A DNA stretch of 6,882 bases from JADFRG01 sp046759305 (GCA_046759305.1 JBHIBY010000108.1:1-6882), one strand, 5' to 3'. Shown: positions 1 through 6,189, counted from the first letter of the stretch. The notes: generated by a model from the letters alone, not told the origin. A program made the numbers and translations.

Positions 1-2
1 GT

Positions 3-272
3 TTGACCGAAGAAGTCATCGTTATTGACTCTTCCTATCGGCTGAAGGTAACTACGGTTCCCATAGGCACCACCGTCACCTGGGTCTACGACGCTGGACT
101 TCCTCACACGGTGACCTCTGACACCAACCTTTTCAACAGTGGCACCTTAGGCGAGGGCGACACATTTAGCTTTACATTCACAGAAGAGGGTGTCTTTCCT
201 TATTACTGCCAGTTTCATGGAAGGCCAGGCGGATCTGGCATGTCCGGAGTGGTAAATGTAACCGAGGGGTAA
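3..272 (+). CDS. Plastocyanin-like (cupredoxin) type 1 copper protein, 5' end outside window
   Basis: The visible 89 residues form one small cupredoxin domain, a beta-sandwich that binds a single copper ion and shuttles electrons or protects copper. The four expected type 1 ligands are in the right order: His35 in L-P-H-T-V, Cys69 and His72 in Y-Y-C-Q-F-H, and Met80 in G-S-G-M-S-G. The C-terminal pattern C-x2-H-x7-M and the preceding F-x-Y-Y-C strand are characteristic of the plastocyanin/halocyanin group, which acts outside the cytoplasmic membrane. The frame is open to the left edge, and the only start-like codon is TTG at 3-5, so I treat this as an N-terminally truncated gene whose signal peptide or anchor lies upstream. 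The stop is TAA at 270-272. A hairpin follows after 14 bp, which suggests the end of a transcription unit. Fold identity is secure; the physiological partner is unknown. Confidence 0.85.
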   Translation: MTEEVIVIDSSYRLKVTTVPIGTTVTWVYDAGLPHTVTSDTNLFNSGTLGEGDTFSFTFTEEGVFPYYCQFHGRPGGSGMSGVVNVTEG

Positions 273-286
273 TCCAAACTGCAAAA

Positions 287-321
287 GCCAATAAATGGGC
301 CGGCGAATGCTGGCCCTTGGC
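287..321 (+). terminator. Stem-loop after the cupredoxin gene, candidate terminator
   Basis: An 8-bp stem GGGCCGGC (297-304) pairs with GCTGGCCC (309-316) across a GAAT tetraloop, with one G-T wobble. It is extended by GCCAA (287-291) with TTGGC (317-321), leaving a 5-nt bulge on the left arm. The downstream bases are CTATTAAAAG rather than a run of T, so it is a poor classical rho-independent terminator. It may still act as a terminator or as a 3'-end stabilising structure. Confidence 0.45.
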
Positions 322-333
322 TATTAAAAGAGG

Positions 334-374
334 GAACCACGCGAGTTTGGCTCGAGTGATCGAGTGGGGTCGGG
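334..374 (+). repeat. 41-bp imperfect direct repeat, copy 1
   Basis: This segment matches 412-452 at 32 of 41 positions without gaps, at an offset of 78 bp. The best conserved blocks are GAACC at the left, GAGTTTGGCT in the middle and GGGTCGGG at the right. Copy 1 also contains a small hairpin, CGAG (342-345) with CTCG (351-354), which copy 2 does not keep. It lies in the intergenic region ahead of the ECF sigma gene. Function is unknown; a duplicated promoter or operator is one possibility because GAAC resembles the -35 element of many ECF promoters. Confidence 0.6.
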
Positions 375-378
375 AGAA

Positions 379-393
379 GCCTGCTATGCGGGC
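379..393 (+). other. Short stem-loop between the two direct-repeat copies
   Basis: GCCTGC (379-384) pairs with GCGGGC (388-393) around a 3-nt loop, with one G-T wobble. The flanking GAAGC (376-380) and GCTTC (398-402) can form a competing or enclosing stem. It sits between the two 41-bp repeats in the sigma gene leader. It may be regulatory or incidental. Confidence 0.3.
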
Positions 394-411
394 GCTAGCT
401 TCAAAAGGGTC

Positions 412-452
412 GAACCGCGTGAGTTTGGCTGGGAGGATTGAATAGGGTCGGG
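412..452 (+). repeat. 41-bp imperfect direct repeat, copy 2
   Basis: Second copy of the repeat at 334-374 (32 of 41 identical). It covers a possible TTG start at 438-440 for the downstream sigma factor. Because the same sequence also occurs in clearly intergenic DNA, this argues that the copy is non-coding and that the sigma gene starts further downstream, at 507. Confidence 0.6.
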
Positions 453-506
453 CAACTCAGTGCTGGGCGGGCACCCGGAAGCCCTCTGAGTTATCATGAC
501 CGAAGC

Positions 507-1103
507 GTGGACGAGAAAGCCCTCATCGACGGGGCGAAGTCGGGTGACCTGGATTCCTTCAACCGCCTGGTCATTAGCTACCAAGGGTTGGCCTTCAACG
601 TTGCCCTCCGCATTATGGGAGATGAAGCCGCTGCAGCAGACGCCACTCAGGAGGCCTTCATTTCAGCCTATCGCGGATTGAAGCGCTACCGTGGTGGCTC
701 GTTTCGGGCCTGGTTGCTCCGCATTGTGACCAATGCTTGCTACGATGAGCTTAGGCGTCGCAAACGACGCCCCGCGGTTTCCCTGGATGAAATGACTGAG
801 CAAGAGGCGGCCCTCCCAGTTGCGAGTCCTGGCGAGGGACCTGAAGCAGCAGCCCAACGGATGGAGCTGATCCGGGTGATCGAGGACTGCCTGCTTGGTC
901 TCGCACCAGAGTTCAGAGCGGTGGCGGTGTTGGTCGATGTACAAGGCTTCGACTATCGCGAAGTGGCTGAATCGATCGGCAAGCCGCTCGGAACGGTGAA
1001 AAGCCGCCTTGCGCGCGCGCGGGCAAAGCTCCGTGAGTGCCTGAAACAACATGGGGAACTCTTGCCCTCGTCAATACGTCTACAAGATGAGGCGGTCGGA
1101 TGA
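507..1103 (+). CDS. ECF-type RNA polymerase sigma factor (first of two)
   Basis: This 198-residue protein has the two-domain layout of extracytoplasmic function sigma factors, which direct RNA polymerase to a dedicated promoter set when released from an anti-sigma factor. Sigma region 2 covers about residues 17-87, with D-A-T-Q-E-A-F-I-S-A-Y near 45-55 and the promoter-melting segment F-R-A-W-L-L-R-I-V-T-N-A at 66-77, followed by a basic R-R-R-K-R-R patch. A variable acidic linker spans 90-118. Region 4 covers about 119-182, with the helix-turn-helix F-D-Y-R-E-V-A-E-S-I-G at 148-158 and G-T-V-K-S-R-L-A-R-A-R at 162-172. I chose GTG at 507, where homology-like sequence begins. The frame is open to a TTG at 438, but that start lies inside a non-coding repeat and has a Shine-Dalgarno-like GGGAGG only one base away. 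The stop overlaps the next ATG by 4 bp, indicating translational coupling to the anti-sigma-like gene. Confidence 0.9.
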   Translation: MDEKALIDGAKSGDLDSFNRLVISYQGLAFNVALRIMGDEAAAADATQEAFISAYRGLKRYRGGSFRAWLLRIVTNACYDELRRRKRRPAVSLDEMTEQEAALPVASPGEGPEAAAQRMELIRVIEDCLLGLAPEFRAVAVLVDVQGFDYREVAESIGKPLGTVKSRLARARAKLRECLKQHGELLPSSIRLQDEAVG

Positions 1104-1951
1104 CCGAAATCGATGGAATCGCGCGACGTGATCTAGAGCAACTTTCTGCGTTTTTGGACGGGGAGCTGAGCCCCGCAGAAACAGAAAAGCTCGAAGCGCG
1201 TCTGGCGACCGACAAACAACTGAGCGGTGCTCTTGAGGCACTGCGAGTAACGGCAAAGACCCTACGCAGCCTGCCGGAGGTTCGTCCTCCACGAAGCTTC
1301 GCACTGACGTCTGAAATGCTTCCACGCCGCCGGGCGTATCCTATCCTGCAGCTCACCACAGCGGTCGCCGCATTGAGCTTCGTTCTAGTGGTTGGAGCCG
1401 ATCTCCTGATCAGCGGCGTTCGGAGCTCAGGACAAGCAGTCCAGGAGCCGGCATTCTTTGCCGCGGATCAAATCGCCGAACCAGAATTAGGGGAACCAGC
1501 CGCAGCGCCCGCCGAGGAGCCTGCCGCGGGTCTTGCCGAGGCTCCTGCCGAAGCTCCGGCACTAGAAGAGCCGATGGTCGAGGAGGCCGAGAGCGAGCTT
1601 GCGGCTGCGGCCGAGCCTGAAGCCGAGGCTGCTGAGGATGCGGACGATGGATCGGCCGAAGGGCTCACGAGTGCGGGTGAGTCAGCCGGTGGGGAGGAGC
1701 AAGCAGAGGACGAGGTCGCTGGGCGCAATTTATATGCTGATGAGGGGACCGCCTACCGGGTGGCGCCTGTTGAAGAACAGGTGCCCGTGGAGGAAGCGCT
1801 CAAAGCTCCCCCGGAAACCTCGTTGGATACGGTGGGTACCACTACCGAAGACGCGCCCTCGCTCACGGTGCTCCGCACCGTTGAGATCGGTTTGGGGGTG
1901 GTCCTGATAGCACTAATTGGGCTTACACTCTGGGTTCGTCAGCGAGGCTGA
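1100..1951 (+). CDS. Anti-sigma factor-like membrane protein with two TM segments and a long acidic linker
   Basis: This 283-residue protein is probably the membrane-bound regulator that sequesters the upstream sigma factor. Residues 10-70 form a helical cytoplasmic N-terminus with L-S-A-F-L-D-G-E-L at 15-23 and P-P-R-S-F-A-L-T at 63-70, a pattern I associate with anti-sigma domains. The His-x3-Cys-x2-Cys zinc ligands of ZAS-type anti-sigma factors are absent, and there is no cysteine anywhere. A first TM segment spans about 81-105. Residues 106-255 are low-complexity and rich in Ala, Glu and Pro, and would lie outside the membrane. A second TM segment spans about 257-278 and ends in a short basic W-V-R-Q-R-G tail. 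Its ATG overlaps the sigma stop in ATGA, and its TGA shares one base with the Nudix ATG. Two TM segments with both termini inside are less usual than the single TM of most anti-sigma factors. The role is inferred from domain pattern and context. Confidence 0.78.
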   Translation: MTEIDGIARRDLEQLSAFLDGELSPAETEKLEARLATDKQLSGALEALRVTAKTLRSLPEVRPPRSFALTSEMLPRRRAYPILQLTTAVAALSFVLVVGADLLISGVRSSGQAVQEPAFFAADQIAEPELGEPAAAPAEEPAAGLAEAPAEAPALEEPMVEEAESELAAAAEPEAEAAEDADDGSAEGLTSAGESAGGEEQAEDEVAGRNLYADEGTAYRVAPVEEQVPVEEALKAPPETSLDTVGTTTEDAPSLTVLRTVEIGLGVVLIALIGLTLWVRQRG

Positions 1952-2454
1952 TGGCCGAGCGAGAACCCATACAATACTGCTCCAGCTGCGGCACGAAAGT
2001 AGAAGAGCGTCAAGCACTTGGGCAAATCAGACCCGTCTGCCCATCTTGTGGACGCGTGCACTTTCTAGATCCTAAAGTTGGGGCAGGTGTTTTAATTACG
2101 AAAGACAGCCAGATCTTGCTTGTACGTCGCTCGGTTGAGCCTGAGATCGGCAAGTGGACCCTCCCTGCTGGATTTGTAGAAGGTGACGAAGATCCACGCT
2201 CAACTGCTGTCCGGGAGTGCCTCGAGGAAACCGGTCTGGAGATTCAAATTGTTGAGCTGCTGGATGTCATACATGGCAGAGAGCATCCCAGTGGTGCAAG
2301 CATCGTTATCATCTATACCGCAGAGATCGTAGGAGGCGAATTGACTCCGGACGATGATGCGGACGCTGCAGAATTCTTCACTCCTCAGGATCTGCCTCCG
2401 CTGGCCTTCGAGGCCACCAGCCATGCAATCGAGCTTTGGAAACGTCGGGCCTGA
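1951..2454 (+). CDS. Nudix hydrolase with N-terminal zinc ribbon
   Basis: This 167-residue protein hydrolyses a nucleoside diphosphate linked to another moiety; the substrate cannot be told from sequence (ADP-ribose, NADH-like dinucleotides or oxidised nucleotides are typical). An N-terminal zinc ribbon has two knuckles, C10-S-S-C13 and C30-P-S-C33, followed by the F-L-D-P-K-V segment usual for Nudix_N_2-type ribbons. The Nudix box spans residues 74-96 and fits G-x5-E-x7-R-E-U-x-E-E-x-G-U: G74, E80, R88, E89, E92, E93, G95. Cys90 occupies the first hydrophobic position. The core continues to W163. The length suits a small ribbon-Nudix enzyme and is shorter than full NudC, which has an extra N-terminal domain. 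The ATG at 1951 overlaps the preceding stop by one base (TGATG), so it is probably translated by reinitiation. The gap to trmD is 23 bp. Family assignment is firm; substrate is open. Confidence 0.9.
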   Translation: MAEREPIQYCSSCGTKVEERQALGQIRPVCPSCGRVHFLDPKVGAGVLITKDSQILLVRRSVEPEIGKWTLPAGFVEGDEDPRSTAVRECLEETGLEIQIVELLDVIHGREHPSGASIVIIYTAEIVGGELTPDDDADAAEFFTPQDLPPLAFEATSHAIELWKRRA

Positions 2455-2477
2455 GCGATCACAAACGATTATCCAAT

Positions 2478-3209
2478 ATGAAGATTGACGTATTTACGCT
2501 CTTCCCCGAAATCATGACCCCATACCTTTCAGCCAGCATCCTGGGCAAAGCGCGGCAAGCAGGTTTGGTCGATATCGGTATCCATAACATTCGGGACTAC
2601 GCGCGCGATCGGCATGCAACGACGGACGATGAGCCATACGGGGGTGGGGGAGGCATGGTAATGAAGCCGGAGCCCATCTTCAACGCAGTAGAGACCGTTC
2701 TAGGAAAGGAACTTGGCGAGACTCGGATTGTGCTGCTGACTCCGCAAGGACGCGTATTCAATCAAGCCATTGCGACGGAGCTAGCCCAGTTATCCGGCCT
2801 CGCGCTTATTTCGGGACGCTACGAGGGAGTGGATGAACGTGTTCGTGAACATCTGGCAAACGATGAAATCTCCGTTGGTGACTATGTTCTCACTGGTGGG
2901 GAACTACCAGCGCTCACTGTGATCGACGCGATCGTCCGACTTTTGCCAGGAGCGCTAGGCAATGAAGCAGCAAGCGCCCATGACTCGCACGCTGAAGGAC
3001 TACTTGAAGGACCACATTACACACGCCCGGCCGAGTACCGCGGTTGGGAAGTTCCCGAAATCCTGAGATCCGGCGATCATGCCAAAATCGATGCCTGGCG
3101 ACGAGAGCAATCGAAGCTAAGAACTGAGGAGCGTCGGCCAGAGCTACTGGAGCCTGCAGATATCGGACGTGATGAATTAGAAGAGCTCCGGGGTGGAAAC
3201 GACGAGTGA
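2478..3209 (+). CDS. trmD: tRNA (guanine-37-N1)-methyltransferase TrmD
   Basis: TrmD transfers a methyl group from S-adenosylmethionine to N1 of G37 in tRNAs reading CNN codons, preventing +1 frameshifting; it is essential in many bacteria. The 243 residues cover the whole SPOUT enzyme (E. coli TrmD is 255). Visible landmarks are the start M-K-I-D-V-F-T-L-F-P, the glycine-rich Y-G-G-G-G-G-M-V-M-K-P (54-64), and the trefoil-knot segments T-P-Q-G-R (88-92), G-R-Y-E-G-V-D-E-R (113-121) and S-V-G-D-Y-V-L-T-G-G-E-L-P (132-144). The catalytic-site residues Arg154 and Asp169 fall at the same numbers as in the E. coli/Haemophilus enzymes, followed by H-Y-T-R-P (180-184). I chose ATG 2478 because family homology begins exactly there; an in-frame TTG at 2436 lies inside the Nudix gene. 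The usual rpsP-rimM-trmD-rplS neighbours are missing. Its last codons take part in a 66-bp tandem duplication. Confidence 0.97.
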   Translation: MKIDVFTLFPEIMTPYLSASILGKARQAGLVDIGIHNIRDYARDRHATTDDEPYGGGGGMVMKPEPIFNAVETVLGKELGETRIVLLTPQGRVFNQAIATELAQLSGLALISGRYEGVDERVREHLANDEISVGDYVLTGGELPALTVIDAIVRLLPGALGNEAASAHDSHAEGLLEGPHYTRPAEYRGWEVPEILRSGDHAKIDAWRREQSKLRTEERRPELLEPADIGRDELEELRGGNDE

Positions 3210-3290
3210 ACGTACGAGCGCACGGATCTCGACCTGGACCTGATAGAAGAGTATCGATGCGGAAAAGGCGAGTGAATGTACGAGCCGGGC
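3159..3290 (+). repeat. Tandem duplication (66-bp unit) across the trmD stop and lipoprotein start
   Basis: Unit 1 (3159-3224) and unit 2 (3225-3290) abut. The strongest match is 3195-3219 with 3261-3285 (22 of 25) together with 3178-3185 and 3244-3251 (8 of 8); the outer parts have decayed. Read in the trmD frame, unit 1 gives D-E-L-E-E-L-R-G-G-N-D-E-stop and unit 2 gives D-L-I-E-E-Y-R-C-G-K-G-E-stop at the same 22-codon offset, so half of the residues and the stop are retained. Each unit also contains a GAGTGA junction with a GTG (3206 and 3272) in frame with the lipoprotein, so the translational start context was copied too. Confidence 0.75.
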
Positions 3291-5221
3291 GTGTTTCCTT
3301 CCTGGTTCTTATTCTGCTCGCATCCTGCGCTCAACCGGTCGAGCTCGAGCTGCCAGTGGCCGAGACACCAGCGACCGATGAAGCTCCTCCCACGGAGATT
3401 CCGACGCCCCTGCCGGTTCCAAAGACGCTCATCGTGTGCCTCGGACAGGAGCCTGAATCGCTCTACCGGTACAGCAATGCCTACCTCTACGGAAGTACCA
3501 GCCGTGCAGCAGAGACCGTGCTGCAAGCGCTCTACGACGGACCGCTGAATGTGCGCTCTTATGAATATGAGCCTGTGATTCTAAGCAAGCTTCCATCCAT
3601 CGCAGATGGTGACGCGAGACTTGAGCAGGCATCCGTATTGGAAGATGATCTTTACTTCGATCCGGCCACTTTGCAGCCGTCTGTCCTGCAATCTGGAGAT
3701 CGATACCTTCCGAGCGGATGCAACTCACCAGACTGCATGCGAACGTTCTCAGGTGGCGAGGTCACGATGGACCAGATCGTAGCGGAATTCCAGATCCGAC
3801 CGGATGTGAATTGGTCGGACGGCGAGCCGGTGACGGCAACCGACTCGGTCTTCTCATTCGCCGTTGATCGAAACATCGAGACTCCGACGCTCAAGACGCA
3901 GGCCGATCGGACGGCCTCTTATGAGGCGATCAACGATAAGACGACCCGATGGACCGGGATTCCGGGATATATCGATTCTGAGTACTACTCAAACTTCTGG
4001 TCGCCGCTGCCGGAGCACCAACTGGGAGAGATGCCTCCGGAGGATCTACTGACCGCGGAGGGCACCAATTTCAACCCACTGGGATGGGGCCCCTATGTCA
4101 TGGCGGAGTGGCGATCAGGGAATGACATCCGCATGACACGAAATCCAACCTACTTCCGTTCCTCTGAAGGACTTCCCGCATTCGACACTCTGCTGTTCAG
4201 ATTCTTGGGTGGAGATCCCCCCGCTAGCATCGAACAGCTCCTGACTAGTGAGTGTGACATCCTGGATGAAGGAGCGATTGCCGACGCGCTAGATATTCAG
4301 GTGCTAGATCCTGAAGCCCTGGTTGAATTACAGCGGCTGTCCAATTCCGGCAGGATCGGTATAGCGAATACCGCGGGAGCCGAAATGGAGAGACTCGATT
4401 TCGGTCTGATGCCGGCTGCCCAGTCGGGTTTGCTTGCTGAACGGCAACTACGTACAGCTCTGGTTTCTTGCCTCGATCGAGCGAGCATGGCACAGGCGGT
4501 GTTGCGAGGCCTGACTGAGGTTCCCGAAACCTATCTTCCTCCCTCTCACCCGCTGTACGCGGAGCAGGTGCCAGGGATTGAATTCGACCCACAGATGGCT
4601 ACGGAACTGCTTGACGAGCTGGGTTGGGTCGATCATGATGAAGATCCAGGTACCGCTAGAGTCGCTAAAGGTGTCACGGGTGTCCAGGAGGACACCGAAC
4701 TCAGCTTTCAATATCTAACTACTCCCGATGGACTCCATCAGGCGGTAGCAGCGTGGATCCAGAACGACCTGCTTAATTGTGGGATTGCGCTCAACACAGA
4801 GTACCTTCCCCAGAGCGAGCTCTTTGAACCCTGGCCCAAGGGACCCGCATTTGGCCGAAACTTCCAAACCATCGGATGGGCTTGGCCCGCATGGGTCAGC
4901 CCCTTGTGCGAGATGTTCCATAGCGACGAGTTACCGTCAGCCGATACACCCTTTGGGGTGAACGCGACCGGTTTTTCCGATCCCGATTACGACGCGGCCT
5001 GCGGGATATTGCTCCATTCCCTTCCTGAATCGCCAGAGTATGTCCAGGCAGCCCAAGGTACGCAGCAAATCCTTGCAGAATCCCTGGCAACAGTTCCCCT
5101 TTATATGCGCCCCAGACTCCTCGCGCATGGCGCGAATATCTGTGGGGTTCAAGTCGACGCTACGGAATACAGCGCTATTTGGAATCTGGAAGAGATACAC
5201 ATTTGCTCTGCTGCGCCGTGA
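3257..5221 (+). CDS. ABC transporter solute-binding lipoprotein, family 5 (oligopeptide type)
   Basis: This 654-residue protein would be the extracytoplasmic binding component of an oligopeptide/dipeptide/nickel-type ABC importer. The signal peptide has a basic start M-R-K-R-R, a hydrophobic core F-L-V-L-I-L-L, and the lipobox L-A-S-C with lipid-bearing Cys24. A Pro/Thr/Glu-rich tether spans about 25-56. The SBP_bac_5 domain begins near K56-T-L-I-V-C-L-G-Q-E-P-E. The family signature is visible as F-Q-I-R-P-D-V-N-W-S-D-G-E-P-V-T at 178-193. Cys155 and Cys160 (G-C-N-S-P-D-C) could form a disulfide. I prefer ATG 3257 (purine-rich AGAAGAG at 3245-3251). GTG 3272 gives an equally good 18-residue signal peptide, and GTG 3206 overlaps the trmD stop. 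No permease or ATPase genes are nearby, so it is an orphan binding protein or works with distant partners. It differs clearly from the second binding protein at 6459. Confidence 0.92.
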   Translation: MRKRRVNVRAGRVSFLVLILLASCAQPVELELPVAETPATDEAPPTEIPTPLPVPKTLIVCLGQEPESLYRYSNAYLYGSTSRAAETVLQALYDGPLNVRSYEYEPVILSKLPSIADGDARLEQASVLEDDLYFDPATLQPSVLQSGDRYLPSGCNSPDCMRTFSGGEVTMDQIVAEFQIRPDVNWSDGEPVTATDSVFSFAVDRNIETPTLKTQADRTASYEAINDKTTRWTGIPGYIDSEYYSNFWSPLPEHQLGEMPPEDLLTAEGTNFNPLGWGPYVMAEWRSGNDIRMTRNPTYFRSSEGLPAFDTLLFRFLGGDPPASIEQLLTSECDILDEGAIADALDIQVLDPEALVELQRLSNSGRIGIANTAGAEMERLDFGLMPAAQSGLLAERQLRTALVSCLDRASMAQAVLRGLTEVPETYLPPSHPLYAEQVPGIEFDPQMATELLDELGWVDHDEDPGTARVAKGVTGVQEDTELSFQYLTTPDGLHQAVAAWIQNDLLNCGIALNTEYLPQSELFEPWPKGPAFGRNFQTIGWAWPAWVSPLCEMFHSDELPSADTPFGVNATGFSDPDYDAACGILLHSLPESPEYVQAAQGTQQILAESLATVPLYMRPRLLAHGANICGVQVDATEYSAIWNLEEIHICSAAP

Positions 5222-5276
5222 ACCATCCAAGATGCTTACTGGTATATTTGATAAGTGGTAGACGTGAAGTACGCCC

Positions 5277-5285
5277 GGGGAAGGG
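5277..5285 (+). promoter_or_regulatory. Ribosome binding site of second sigma factor
   Basis: GGGGAAGGG lies 4 bases before ATG 5290 and decides that start over upstream in-frame codons reaching back to 5179, which would overlap the end of the lipoprotein gene. A GTG at 5287 is directly adjacent and less well spaced. Confidence 0.6.
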
Positions 5286-5289
5286 TGTG

Positions 5290-5868
5290 ATGTATTCCGC
5301 AGATCCAGAGCTGATCCTCCAGCTTCAACAGGGGGATCTGGATGCTTTGGGCGGGCTATACGATCGACACCGCAACCTCGTATACAGAACCGCGCTGGCC
5401 ATCACAGGCGACAAGGAAGCCGCGTCAGATCTTCTGCACGATACTTTCTTGCGCTTGTATCGATTCGGGCATCGAATCGATCCCAGTCGTCCCATCGAGC
5501 CCTGGCTTTACAGAATGACGGCCAACATGGCCTACACCTGGGTCAAGCAGCGCGGCCGCTGGATGCAAGCGCTGCGCCAAATGGCGGATAAGGTGTCCAG
5601 GGAATCCCAAGTAACGCCCTCTCAGCAGGTTGAAAGAAACGAGGCCTGGTATGAAGTTCGCAAGGCGCTTCAGTCCTTATCTCCAGAGAAGCGAGTGGTC
5701 GTTGTTCTGTACTACTTAAACGATCTTTCGATCAATGAAATCGCCGAAATCCTTGAACTTCCGGCCGGTACGGTGAAATCTCGCCTGCACTACGGCAGGC
5801 AGGCGCTCAAGAAGCACTTCGGGCTAGAAGGGAAGCTGGTGCCGAAAGTTCGCTATGAAGCCACTTAG
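5290..5868 (+). CDS. ECF-type RNA polymerase sigma factor (second)
   Basis: This 192-residue ECF sigma factor is a promoter-specificity subunit of RNA polymerase. Region 2 spans about residues 15-90, with L-Y-D-R-H-R-N-L-V-Y-R at 23-33, D-L-L-H-D-T-F-L-R-L-Y at 47-57 and P-W-L-Y-R-M-T-A-N at 71-79. A linker with several Gln and Ser residues follows. Region 4 spans about 118-178, with L-S-P-E-K-R-V-V-V-V-L-Y-Y at 130-142 and the helix-turn-helix L-S-I-N-E-I-A-E-I-L-E-L at 146-157 plus G-T-V-K-S-R-L-H-Y-G-R at 160-170. It is clearly not a recent copy of the first sigma factor: sequences differ throughout and linker lengths differ. It begins 68 bp after the upstream lipoprotein stop with no evident terminator between them, so co-transcription is possible. 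A short ORF overlaps its last 14 bases. The usual adjacent membrane anti-sigma gene is not recognisable. Confidence 0.92.
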   Translation: MYSADPELILQLQQGDLDALGGLYDRHRNLVYRTALAITGDKEAASDLLHDTFLRLYRFGHRIDPSRPIEPWLYRMTANMAYTWVKQRGRWMQALRQMADKVSRESQVTPSQQVERNEAWYEVRKALQSLSPEKRVVVVLYYLNDLSINEIAEILELPAGTVKSRLHYGRQALKKHFGLEGKLVPKVRYEAT

Positions 5869-6130
5869 ACGAAGCAGCTCAGATGACCGAATCGCCGGGA
5901 TGTTGCGGGCCGGTATGCGGCAACCTCATCCACACGACTCGATTCGAGCCCAGATCCTACTGTCGATAAGAGCAGGCCCACACCTGCCAACTCGCCTTGC
6001 CGGAAAAAGAGGGGGGCCGGGCTGGATAACCCCTTCAAATGCTCGTCGCATACAGAACACGCGGCGATCGATGCAGGAACGCAAGTACGGTTACATGATG
6101 CTGACCGCCAATTTTCGATTGGCATGGTGA
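5855..6130 (+). CDS. Hypothetical small protein overlapping sigma gene; possible anti-sigma remnant
   Basis: I do not recognise this 91-residue ORF. Its ATG lies 14 bp inside the end of the sigma gene, where an anti-sigma gene is commonly found. The N-terminal part (residues about 9-40) contains D-D-R-I-A-G-M-L-R-A-G and D-S-I-R-A-Q-I-L-L-S-I-R, which looks like the short amphipathic start of some anti-sigma proteins. From residue 41 on it is basic, rich in Arg, Gly and Pro, with no hydrophobic segment long enough to cross a membrane. Shifting to the other plus frames over 5960-6147 also gave no membrane segment that I could see. There is no good Shine-Dalgarno sequence, so expression would depend on coupling. 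It may be a short cytosolic regulator, a decayed anti-sigma gene, or not a gene at all. Confidence 0.4.
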   Translation: MKPLRRSSSDDRIAGMLRAGMRQPHPHDSIRAQILLSIRAGPHLPTRLAGKRGGPGWITPSNARRIQNTRRSMQERKYGYMMLTANFRLAW

Positions 6131-6160
6131 GATTCTGGAGATCATAATTGACAAGATTTG

Positions 6161-6189
6161 TTGGGGATCCGGATTTCAAGATGCCCCAA
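6161..6189. promoter_or_regulatory. Inverted repeat just upstream of the -10 element, possible operator
   Basis: TTGGGG (6161-6166) and CCCCAA (6184-6189) are perfect inverted copies, extended inward by ATC (6167-6169) and GAT (6180-6182) with one unpaired G at 6183. It ends 10 bp before TATAAT and occupies the region where a -35 element would be. That position suits a regulator-binding site; a terminator for the preceding ORF is less likely because no T-run follows. Confidence 0.4.

Noticed and set aside
405..420. AAGGGTCGAACCGCG resembles the T-box antiterminator core (AGGGTGGNACCGCG)
   Set aside because: The UGGN bulge that pairs with the tRNA acceptor end is altered, no stem I with specifier loop is visible upstream, and the downstream gene is a sigma factor, not an aminoacyl-tRNA synthetase or amino acid gene.
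438..506. N-terminal extension of the first sigma factor from TTG 438
   Set aside because: It lies inside the second copy of a non-coding direct repeat, has a Shine-Dalgarno-like sequence only one base away, and adds residues that do not resemble the family.
663..1359. Minus-strand open frames opposite the sigma/anti-sigma genes
   Set aside because: They overlap well supported plus-strand genes, contain no recognisable domain and have biased, shadow-type composition.
1468..1728. Minus-strand Ser/Ala-rich open frame opposite the anti-sigma linker
   Set aside because: It is the mirror of a GC-rich Ala/Glu/Pro repeat region; no start context and no domain.
5203..5248. Promoter for the second sigma gene using TATATT at 5243-5248
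   Set aside because: No acceptable -35 at normal spacing; the gap is only 68 bp and lacks a terminator, so read-through is as likely.
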